Positions 55,092-63,600 of a stretch of 64,000 nt of DNA are shown here, piece by piece. The translations under genes and the position numbers were made by a program. Within the stretch, counting starts at the first letter, position 1. Every line of letters starts with the position of its first letter. Source of the stretch: Corallincola platygyrae (GTDB taxonomy: Bacteria > Pseudomonadota > Gammaproteobacteria > Enterobacterales > Neiellaceae); contig NZ_BAABLI010000011.1 in NCBI RefSeq assembly GCF_039544265.1, positions 1 through 64,000 on the forward strand, written 5' to 3'. Under the pieces are notes generated by a model. The model ran no database searches. It was not told where the DNA came from and worked only from the letters and a program-made list of their open reading frames with translations.

Positions 55092-55100
55092 GAATCACCA

Positions 55101-56120
55101 TCACTCCTCCACTGGCTCTGGTGTGTCAGCAAATAGTGAAGAGTGATGGTCAACAGGGTACCGAGCCCCCGATACAGATAAATCACTGATAGCGTTAGTC
55201 AATGAGGTCAATTCCTGATTAGACAGCACAATCCCACTAGCCCCAGTATTCTCATTTAGACGGCTGATTTTGCGCGTCCCGGGAATCGGCACGATGGCCG
55301 GGTCCTGTGCTAACAACCAGGCCAATGCCAATTGGGCAGGCGTACACCCTTTTACTTCAGCCAGATGCATCACAGCATCCACCAGTGCCAGGTTCTTTTG
55401 CAGCGAAGCCTCTTCAAATCTGGGGTTGTTCAAACGCCAATCATCTGATTGCAGGTCCTCCCTTTGACGAATTGCGCCCGTTAAAAAGCCTCGTCCCAAA
55501 GGGCTATAAGGGACCAAACCTATGCCGAGCTTCTGACACGTGGGTAACACTTCCGTTTCAACTTCGCGGCTCCACAATGAATACTCCATCTGTACCGCTG
55601 AAATAGGGTGAACTTGGTGCGCCCGCTGAATTGTCCGATGACTGGCCTCAGATAATCCCAAATAACGTACCTTTCCAGCTTTCACTAGATCAGCCATGGC
55701 CCCGACGGTTTCTTCAATGGGTACCGATTGGTCAATACGGTGCTGGTAATAGAGATCGATGTGATCAACCCCCAGACGCTTGAGGCTAGCGTCACAGGCC
55801 AATTTGACATACTCCGGCCGACCATTTACCCCTACAAACTCGCCCTCGGTTGTCCTTGCAACCCCAAACTTTGTTGCCAGTTGAACCTGTTGACGTGCAC
55901 TGGGGTTTTGTTTGAAAAACTGCCCTAAGAGCAGCTCATTCGTATGAGGACCATAGATGTCCGCGGTGTCCCAAAAACTAACACCAATATCCAGTGCATG
56001 TGTCAAAACTTCCATGTTTTGCATTTCATCGCTGCTGCCATAAAAGTCAGACATGCCCATACAGCCCAGTCCAACAGAAGAGACTTCTAGACCATTATTT
56101 CCAAGTTGACGACGTTTCAT
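55101..56120 (-). CDS. Aldo-keto reductase
   Basis: A 339-residue TIM-barrel oxidoreductase that reduces aldehydes or ketones with NADPH. Motifs are LGCMGMSDFYG, SFWDTADIYG (catalytic Asp and Tyr), LATKFGV (catalytic Lys), YYQHRIDQSVPIEETVGAM with the catalytic His, and IPIPGTRKISRLNEN that binds the cofactor phosphate. It resembles the YajO/AKR13-type family. ATG 56120 has GGGAG upstream; the frame opens 11 codons earlier without one. It is divergent from an AraC-type regulator, a frequent arrangement for regulator and target. Confidence 0.93.
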   Translation of the reverse strand: MKRRQLGNNGLEVSSVGLGCMGMSDFYGSSDEMQNMEVLTHALDIGVSFWDTADIYGPHTNELLLGQFFKQNPSARQQVQLATKFGVARTTEGEFVGVNGRPEYVKLACDASLKRLGVDHIDLYYQHRIDQSVPIEETVGAMADLVKAGKVRYLGLSEASHRTIQRAHQVHPISAVQMEYSLWSREVETEVLPTCQKLGIGLVPYSPLGRGFLTGAIRQREDLQSDDWRLNNPRFEEASLQKNLALVDAVMHLAEVKGCTPAQLALAWLLAQDPAIVPIPGTRKISRLNENTGASGIVLSNQELTSLTNAISDLSVSGARYPVDHHSSLFADTPEPVEE

Positions 56121-56320
56121 ACGTTTGCTCCCGATAAGGTGATGAATCGCCAACAGTATTGATAGTCGCTGCGATTTGTTGGTAGCACACTTCTCCGTAT
56201 TGTTTGCCTAATCCTCCAAACCCTTGGTTTATGCCTAATCAAGCTATTTACACAAGGTCTTTTCCCGTTAAGCTCAAATCGGCAATGGTTACCGCCCCTA
56301 AATGACTGGGAGAGATATCT

Positions 56321-57187
56321 GTGACACCTGAGCAACGCAACCGGTTGGTCGAACAATTGGAGATCCTCTTACCCGACGAAGGCCTCTACCCGTCGCTATC
56401 GGATGGCATTGAGCTAGTTCGTAGTAATCACGTAACCAGCAGGCAAGCCATCATCTATCAGCCTATCTTGTACATCGTGCTGCAAGGGAGTAAGCAGAGC
56501 TATTTGGGTTCTGAGTGCTATCGCTATGATCCTCTCAACTTTCTAGCATTGTCGGTACCACTGCCTATGGAAGGGCATGTAATAGAGGCTTCTCCAGAAA
56601 AGCCTTATCTGGCAATAAAAATTGGATTCACGAAAGAGATGATACTGGAGATGATGGTGCAAGTGCCTGCGATGCAAGAAAATGTTTTGGCGAATCGAGG
56701 GGTATGCGTCAGTCCACTGACAGAGCGAATGGAAGACGCGCTCGTGCGACTAATAGATGCCCTAACTGACACAAACAGAGCGAGTTTATTGGCCCCAATG
56801 GTGGTCAAAGAGCTTATCTACTATGCCTTGCTCGGCCCTCAAGGTGCGCAATTGGCCGCCTTCGTAACACAGGGTAAGTACCATGAACGGATCGCCCATG
56901 TGATCAATTACATCCAATCTCACTATGCCGACCCATTAGATATCGCCACACTCGCTGGTGAGGCAAGTATGAGCGTCAGTTCACTCCATCAGCACTTCAA
57001 ATCAGTCACCAACGTGTCACCTCTGCAATACATAAAACAAGTAAGGCTTCATCAAGCCAAGGAGCTGGTTTCTATGCCTCAGGGAAGTATCAGTGATGCA
57101 GCATACAAGGTAGGTTATCAAAGCCTGTCTCAGTTCAGCCGTGAATATAAGCGCATGTTTGGCGTGCCACCGAGTCAGTCAGCTTGA
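56321..57187 (+). CDS. AraC family transcriptional regulator
   Basis: A 288-residue regulator with an N-terminal AraC-type cupin-like domain (RQAIIYQPILYIVLQGSKQSYLG) and a C-terminal double helix-turn-helix (DIATLAGEASMSVSSLHQHFKSVTNVSPLQYIKQVRLHQAKELV and ISDAAYKVGYQSLSQFSREYKRMFGVPPSQ in two parts). The start is GTG with GGGAG upstream. Members of this subfamily often sit opposite an aldo-keto reductase or alcohol dehydrogenase gene and regulate it, probably responding to an aldehyde or related stress signal; that link is inferred here from position. Confidence 0.93.
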   Translation: MTPEQRNRLVEQLEILLPDEGLYPSLSDGIELVRSNHVTSRQAIIYQPILYIVLQGSKQSYLGSECYRYDPLNFLALSVPLPMEGHVIEASPEKPYLAIKIGFTKEMILEMMVQVPAMQENVLANRGVCVSPLTERMEDALVRLIDALTDTNRASLLAPMVVKELIYYALLGPQGAQLAAFVTQGKYHERIAHVINYIQSHYADPLDIATLAGEASMSVSSLHQHFKSVTNVSPLQYIKQVRLHQAKELVSMPQGSISDAAYKVGYQSLSQFSREYKRMFGVPPSQSA

Positions 57188-57286
57188 GACTGCCTCGGTG
57201 GGCAAGCACCCCGAAATACACCCGTCGAAGACACGTTTTAAGTTATTGCACTGAACAAGGTAATTCCGATATTACTGATGTAAGCC

Positions 57287-57838
57287 TTAATTCAGCTCAT
57301 CACTTTTCCAGTACTTAGCGCCTTTCGCCGTTGCCTGTATCGCTAAACCAGCTTCTGTAAGTTGATATACGGTGACGTCACCAAATTTCGCTCCGCCGCT
57401 GGCTTCACCACCCTTATCTTTGGTTTTTGCAGCAGCATCCGCTTCACCGCCAAACACCCAGCCATCCTCAATAAATGAGTTCAAAGCTGCTTTGGTGTGG
57501 AATACGAACAGGACACGGTAATCTTTAGCACCTAGTCCTAAACCGACACCACCCTCACCCATCTCCATGTAGGTGATCTTGCCTGTTGAGTTATCCTTCG
57601 CCATGCCATAACCGCCACCACCAGCAACAAAAATTATATTTACCTGGGCATTGGAAAAGGTCGCGTAACCCGCTGCGGTACTCATCAATTTCTTGGCCGC
57701 GGGTTCCTGTTTGTAGACGGCGCTAATAACTTCCTGATTCATTTTTTGAACTTCAGCCCTTTGCTCCGCGGGTGTAGAGCCTTTGGCTGAACATCCCACC
57801 AGAAACACAGCAATTAGCATGGAAAGTACTTTTTTCAT
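57287..57838 (-). CDS. SYLF-domain (YSC84-like) lipoprotein
   Basis: A 183-residue lipoprotein: signal MKKVLSMLIAVFLVGC with lipobox Cys 16 followed by Ser-Ala. The mature part carries the SYLF/YSC84 pattern: AAGYATFSNAQVNIIFVAGGGGYGMAKD, the GGVGLGLGAKDYRVLFVF stretch and WVFGGEADAAAK. The domain binds lipids in eukaryotes; the bacterial role is not established. AAGGTGA lies before the ATG. It stands alone. Confidence 0.88.
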   Translation of the reverse strand: MKKVLSMLIAVFLVGCSAKGSTPAEQRAEVQKMNQEVISAVYKQEPAAKKLMSTAAGYATFSNAQVNIIFVAGGGGYGMAKDNSTGKITYMEMGEGGVGLGLGAKDYRVLFVFHTKAALNSFIEDGWVFGGEADAAAKTKDKGGEASGGAKFGDVTVYQLTEAGLAIQATAKGAKYWKSDELN

Positions 57839-58028
57839 TGCTTCACCTTTTTAGTCAGGAGACACTTTTCGGAGCCTCGCTCCTGATGAAAAGCATAGTC
57901 AAGATTTTGATTATTCTTCAGTTTGGTCAGTTCAAACCAGAGATTTACACCTTCTCCTTGGGAAAATACTCGTATAGTTAAAGGGAAGCCGATAGCAGAT
58001 GTCTTTAACGGCATGAGGTAGCTCATAG

Positions 58029-58451
58029 ATGAAATTTGAAGCTCACGGCCAATTTGATTTCTCGGTGAAGAACCATGTGCTGATTGTTGAGGCTCGAGGT
58101 CCGTTTAATCTCGAAGCGGCAAGAACCTTTGAAGTGGGCGTGAAAAAAACCGTAACAACTTACTTAGCTGGTGTTAAGTGGGCGATGCTCGCTAGGCTGC
58201 ATGGAGATGGTATTTACACCCCAGACTCGCTACCTCTATTGCAGTCGCTGCACCTGTGGCGGATAAAGCACGGTTTGAGACGCATCGCTATTGTCTTTGC
58301 GCAGCCAGAATCTAAGGCGATCTCTTCTGTCATCGAAACGCAGTTTAATAAGGTCTACCAAGCATCGGATGCAGACATCTGCCTGCAACGCTTTTTCGAT
58401 ACTGACCAAGAAGCACAGGCTTGGCTGTCTGAGGAAGGATATCCCTGCTAA
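58029..58451 (+). CDS. Uncharacterised STAS/SpoIIAA-like small protein
   Basis: A 140-residue soluble protein. The opening AHGQFDFSVKNHVLIVEARGPFNLEAARTF, then KWAMLARLHGDGIYTPDSLPLLQSL and IAIVFAQPESKAI, has the alternating strand/helix layout of STAS or SpoIIAA-like folds and resembles the protein at 5316-5759 in order of elements. No named family is recognised and no kinase or phosphatase partner adjoins it. The ribosome-binding site is weak (GAGG 12 bases upstream). It is divergent from the SYLF lipoprotein gene. Confidence 0.7.
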   Translation: MKFEAHGQFDFSVKNHVLIVEARGPFNLEAARTFEVGVKKTVTTYLAGVKWAMLARLHGDGIYTPDSLPLLQSLHLWRIKHGLRRIAIVFAQPESKAISSVIETQFNKVYQASDADICLQRFFDTDQEAQAWLSEEGYPC

Positions 58452-58504
58452 CTTTTGACCGGCCTCGTATCTCAGCGGTTCTCCATTAAACCTGTAGATT
58501 CACA

Positions 58505-59509
58505 TTACTGGCTCGCCCACCGTGCGGTATTACTTATCTGTTTCTGCAGGCCACTCATGGGCATGACGACAAAGTTATCAAATGTTATCTCGGTAGGTTG
58601 TGGGGTACTTTTTAGTTGGTCATTGAGCAATGCCAGGTCTTTAACACTCAACGCCAGCGGTGCTTCATTGGGCTGATAGAGGGTGCGGATGGGGTAATAC
58701 AATCCCGGTGTTGTGGTCATCTCGATATGACAACCCAACACTGCACTTACAGGCTGTTCGTTAGTGAACTGATACAGACGCTGAATACTGTCACGGTAAT
58801 CCTGCCAGTGCTTCACATAAATCAAACCCGGGTAGACCGTATCACCAGTCAGCAGCCACTGAGTTTCCGGATCATAGATGGCTATCGACTCCTCTTGATG
58901 ACCTGGGATTGGAAATACGGTCAAGGTTCGATTACCCAACTCAATGGTCGCCTGCCCCTTTGGCCAATTATCGAACCCAAAGAACTGGGCCATCTGTTTT
59001 GCTTTGGGCGATACCAAAGTCACCCCTGCCAATCCGTTAAACTGTGCATCACCCGCGTAATGATCACCGTGACTATGGGTATGAACCACCAACCAAGGTT
59101 TACTCTCACTGTCCTTGTGTTTGGATACCAGACGTTTAACGGTTTGGTAAAGCGGCAGCATGACCTCATCATCGGTCGGTCCGGTATCTACCAGCAATAC
59201 CTTGTCATCTCCGATAAGCAGATAGAGAAATGGCGCTTCAAAACTGATGCATTTGCTGACCCTTAAGATGTAGCTGGTCTCGCTATGCTGATAGACATCA
59301 ACGGCAGTGTCTGGCGTTGCCATGCAATCTTGCTCACCGTGAGCCCACTTCTTTTCCAGCAGGGGTAATATCGAATTAGGAAAATCTGCACGTGAGCGAT
59401 TTTGCTCGACAGTGATCTCAATGCGTGCATCCAATTTAGGTGGAGCACTGCAGGCTGTAAGCAGCAAAGCCATGATCTGCACCAAAAATGTCAGGCTGAG
59501 AGTTTTCAT
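58505..59509 (-). CDS. Metallo-beta-lactamase fold lipoprotein
   Basis: A 334-residue protein with lipoprotein signal (LLLTAC, Cys 20). The metal-binding motif THSHGDH lies near residue 145 in WLVVHTHSHGDHYAGDAQFN; the further ligands are in PGHQEESIAIYD and LLTGDTVYPG, and ILGCHIEMT-like AVLGCHIEMT near residue 260. It would act in the periplasm, anchored to a membrane. It lacks features that mark true carbapenemases, so I do not call it a resistance enzyme. Its substrate is unknown. AAGGAA precedes the ATG. Confidence 0.86.
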   Translation of the reverse strand: MKTLSLTFLVQIMALLLTACSAPPKLDARIEITVEQNRSRADFPNSILPLLEKKWAHGEQDCMATPDTAVDVYQHSETSYILRVSKCISFEAPFLYLLIGDDKVLLVDTGPTDDEVMLPLYQTVKRLVSKHKDSESKPWLVVHTHSHGDHYAGDAQFNGLAGVTLVSPKAKQMAQFFGFDNWPKGQATIELGNRTLTVFPIPGHQEESIAIYDPETQWLLTGDTVYPGLIYVKHWQDYRDSIQRLYQFTNEQPVSAVLGCHIEMTTTPGLYYPIRTLYQPNEAPLALSVKDLALLNDQLKSTPQPTEITFDNFVVMPMSGLQKQISNTARWASQ

Positions 59510-59778
59510 TCTTTTCCTTCGATATCACTCATCTCGTTCGCGATCAGAGTACCGATAGCCTGCCCAACAAGTGATTAAGAAACGTAACAAAACGCTACAT
59601 GCGTTTTTGGCTGTAACGGTAAGTAGTGTTTAGCAGTAACTGGGGTCTGTTTTAGCAGTTGAATTTAAGATGATAATTATTAATGCTGTTTGCTTGAGAG
59701 CAACTTAAGTACCGTCGTGTTCCGCCATACTAATGCAGTAAGGAAATGCCATTAGTCACCGCCTAAAAGGACTTTTCA

Positions 59779-60579
59779 ATGATTCGATTTCTGTTTACCG
59801 CTTTCCTGCTATCCAGCTCTTCCCAAGCATTTGCTGCAGACAAGCAGCCAGAGACCAATCCCCTCGTCACCAGTGGTATATTTACTCGTGTGCCCCCAGG
59901 TGACGTCATGAAACACCTGGATGAAGAGTCAGTAAAGTCACCGCTCTACATCTTTATGAGCGTTGATGGCAAAGGCTGCCGCTATTGCGAAGATTCTCAA
60001 AAGATACTCGAAGGCATGACAGATAAATTTGACCAAGGCTATCGTCATATCTATGTCGGTTTTAACAGTTTAAACGAGGTCAATGACTACCCAGAACTAA
60101 AACAAAAGCTCTTTATTTCTGGGCTACCCGCATTTTATGTCTATTACGACAAGCAGCTTGCCAATATGCACACGGGTGCTTTTAGAACAAAAAAAGGCAC
60201 AGAAGACTTCTGGAAATTTGGAAAGTGGAACATTCTAAACACCAATGGCTCAGTTTTTCACACCGTAAAAAGTGAGCCGGACCTCGCTGCGATGCAATTT
60301 CATAGTGCCGTCACCTTTTACCGATATGGAGGGGCGCGCAAATACAAGGCGCTTGCCATGACAGTATCCGGTTATAAGTTTAAGTTTGGCGAAGGCAGAA
60401 GCGAAGTCTCCCAGACAGAAGCAGATTTAGCGGCAATAGAAGACTGCCTAAAATACCAACTAAAGCAGGCCAAGATGGAATGCAGGCTGGTCGCTTCAGG
60501 CGATCAAATAATACCCGGTGTTTTTAACCCAGATATTACCGAACGACTTGCGCTGTACATGAACCTAAAAAAGAAATAA
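59779..60579 (+). CDS. Secreted thioredoxin-like protein with CRYC motif
   Basis: A 266-residue protein with a Sec signal peptide (cut after AFA, near residue 19). The thioredoxin-like part has the redox pair C67-R-Y-C70 in GKGCRYCEDSQ and the cis-Pro type GLPAFYVYYDKQ near 115-126. The second half (residues 140-266) has two further Cys residues and no recognised domain. It would be a periplasmic disulfide oxidoreductase or its relative; I cannot name a close family. AAGGA precedes the ATG. It is a single gene with a terminator shared with the nuclease gene. Confidence 0.75.
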   Translation: MIRFLFTAFLLSSSSQAFAADKQPETNPLVTSGIFTRVPPGDVMKHLDEESVKSPLYIFMSVDGKGCRYCEDSQKILEGMTDKFDQGYRHIYVGFNSLNEVNDYPELKQKLFISGLPAFYVYYDKQLANMHTGAFRTKKGTEDFWKFGKWNILNTNGSVFHTVKSEPDLAAMQFHSAVTFYRYGGARKYKALAMTVSGYKFKFGEGRSEVSQTEADLAAIEDCLKYQLKQAKMECRLVASGDQIIPGVFNPDITERLALYMNLKKK

Positions 60580-60597
60580 TCAGTTTCCAACCAATAG

Positions 60598-60622
60598 AAA
60601 GGGCGCCGAAGCGCCCTTTTTT
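60598..60622. terminator. Bidirectional terminator
   Basis: AAAGGGCGC/GCGCCCTTT stem with a short loop and T6, between the converging thioredoxin-like and nuclease genes. Confidence 0.9.
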
Positions 60623-60651
60623 GATTCAATTTTAACTGCGATTAACGCTGT

Positions 60652-63600
60652 TTATTTGCGCTTTTTCACAGCAAACACGCGGCGACAGAACCCAGCCAGC
60701 ATAGCGAAAATGATCATGCCGTAGCCGGTAGAACCGAACAGGCCGTCATCGTCATCATCGCTGTCAGTGCTTGGTGTGCCACTGTTGTCAGAGCGCTCCG
60801 TCAGGGTCGCATCAACATACACCAAACGGTGATCCGAGCTGGTTACACCAGGGCCAACCAGACGGTACAGTACGTCTGCGCGGCCAGGCCAGAACACTGC
60901 GGTATGCTCAATCTCGAATCCGAAGATAGATGGCAACACATAGTCAGCACGCATCTTCCAGTCGGCGGTATGCATCGGTGCATTTTCGTTGCCTGCGTCG
61001 TTCTCTTCACCACCGGTGCTCATCGGTACCATGGTGCCGTCGATATACGCACTTTCGGTCAGCAAGCTAATGGGGTCACCGGTCGCATCGCCCTCAACGG
61101 AAGAGGCATTCAGGTCACCCATAATCACGAAGCGTTGGTTCTCGCCCAAACCACCCGTGTTGCCATTGTCGTCGTAGATATAGTCAGACAGGCTGGCATC
61201 TACGTAATCACGCCAGAAACGGGTTTCGTCGTGGTTGCGTGTGCCGTTGCGGTCCTCTTCACCATCAAATACTGGCGGTGTTGGGTGGCTGGCCAGCACG
61301 TGAATAACTTCGCCATCCACTTCTACTGGCACATCCCAATGGCTCTTAGAGGAGAGACGGAATACGTCCAACGCTTCGGCGCTGTACCAGCTCTCACCTG
61401 TTTCAGGGTCTACCGGCAGCATCGCATCCGGCATATCTTTCCACAGGAAGTTCTGGAAGGTACGTACGTTTTCAGTCTGGATCGGGTAGCGAGACAGTAT
61501 CACCATGCCGTATTGGCCAGGGAACTCACCAAAGCCAAAGGCATCACCGGGACCACCGACTTCACCGTTGTTATCCAGGTCCACGCCGCTGGCGATACCG
61601 GTATTCGATGCCGCCAGGAACATGTAAGGATATTCGATGGGATCAGCACCGTTCTGGCTCACTTCCAGGTAGTTCTGTTTCAGCGCGTCTACGGCAGAGC
61701 CGTCCGCTACATAATCGAACTCGTTTAGCAGCAGAATATCAGGGCGAACACGTTGAATAATTTCGGCAACGTTTGCGATCTGCGGGTCGTCACCGGCTAA
61801 CGCGTCTTCCAGGATCTGGCCTTCGCTGCTGCGGTTAAGGTAGGCATTAAAGGTTGCGATACGCACATCGCCAGTCATTACAGGCACTTCTTCCTGCGTA
61901 GACTGCAGCACTTCAACCAGATTCTCTCGGGTGCTGACCTGCTCAGTGCCTTCTGTGTCAGTCACTGTCAGCGTCACAGTGTAACTGCCCGCTTCACTGT
62001 ATGTGTGAGTGGATTCAGCGTCTGTCGACGTTTCACCGTCACCAAATGCCCACAGATAAGTGTATGGGGCAACGCCACCAGAAACTGTGGCCTGGAAGCT
62101 GACGGGTTCAACAGTGGTATACAGGGTTTGACCCAGTGAGAAGTTAGCTTTCAAACCTTCCTGACCGTAAGTGCTAACGAAGCGGAAGTTGTTTACACCG
62201 CTACGACGACCTTCACCGCTCCCCGTGCCGGTTGAGGTGTATACGAAGGCGACGTGAGCCTGCCCCGTGTACCCGGAAACATCAACGGTGTAAGGGTTCC
62301 AAGTGTCTTCCACCTCGGCAGACTGGTCAATCTCCAGTTTGGTCCAGGTGACACCTTCCGCCTGCGGATCATCGCTGCCACTGTAGTTGTTGGAGATGTA
62401 GACCTCCAACGCTGGGCCACCGTACTTGGTGTAGATCTCAAAGGTGATCAGGGCATTCTGCCAGTTCAGAATGTTCAACTCTGGTGAAATCAGCCAGTCG
62501 TCACTTGGGCCATCAGCACCGTAACCGCTGATGATGGCACCCAGATCGCCGCCACGCTCTTCAACTTTCCAGTCTGCATTAGAGCTACGAGAGTAAGCTT
62601 CGAATGTACCCAGGTTATCCAGGCTGTTGAACTTCTCTTCCAGGATTTCGTTTTCAAGATATACACCGTCGAGGTTCTTAGCGATCTTGGCGTTGGCAAT
62701 ACCTATGCCTGCACCCTGACCACCGCCGGTGCCCGTTGAGGTGTAATGGAAAGCGACATGCACAGTGCCTTCGTAACCCGCCAGGCTGATAGGACCGATA
62801 CTCGCCCACTCTTTGTGGATAGCGGGCAACTCAACGTTGAGGTCAACCCAGGTCGCTGTCGCCGGATCTGCGCCATCGGTGTAGTCAGTAGAGACCATCA
62901 CTTTCAATGCTGGACCTGAGTACTCCTGGAAGTAATCAAATGCCAGTGTGGCTCGGTCATCTGCGGTCAGCTCTGCGCCAGGGAAGATCAACCAGTCATC
63001 GCTGGCAGCATCTGCACCGTAGCCGTTGATGTAGGCAGCAGGGATCTCGTTTTTAGTCACTGCGTCCCAGTTCGCGGTGCTCGCCGCATTGTGGTTAGTC
63101 CAGCTTGCTGGTACGCCACCGGCCATGGAGTCACCCACGATCTCAGAGGCACTGTAATTACCGCGCACAGTGATGTTATCAACCTGCCAACCTGCGCCAT
63201 CACCGCCACCGGTACCGGTTGAGGTGTAGTGGAAGGCAAAGTGCACCGGCTTACCGCCGAAATCGATTCCGGAAATGTCGACATCTGTCGCTTCAAAGCT
63301 CCAGTCATCAATAGACACTTTGGTCCAGCAAACAGCTGCATCCGTGGTTGAACACTCTGGAATATCAGTCCAGGTGCTGTCATTAGGGTTTTCACCCAGG
63401 GTGTAATCGGTCGAATATTTCACACCCAGTACCGGGCCATCGTAACGGGTACTGGTCTCAAATGAGAGTGAGGTATCTGAGTAGTAAGACAGATCCAGCG
63501 CAGGCGTGATCAGCCAGTCATCTGATGCTGTGTCTGCACCGTAACCATTCATGTAAGCCCAGTTACCTGTGGTGCTGATAGCCCAGGCCGCGTCACTGGC

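Noticed and set aside
57835..58026. 63-codon minus-strand frame just upstream of the SYLF lipoprotein gene
   Set aside because: Overlaps the lipoprotein start by four bases but has no ribosome-binding site, no family resemblance and occupies the promoter region.
58505..59509. Reading the MBL lipoprotein as an antibiotic-resistance beta-lactamase
   Set aside because: Only the general fold motif is shared; nothing points to the true metallo-beta-lactamase subclasses.
60829..61728. 299-codon plus-strand frame within the nuclease gene
   Set aside because: Antisense shadow; the minus-strand protein has clear domains and catalytic motifs.
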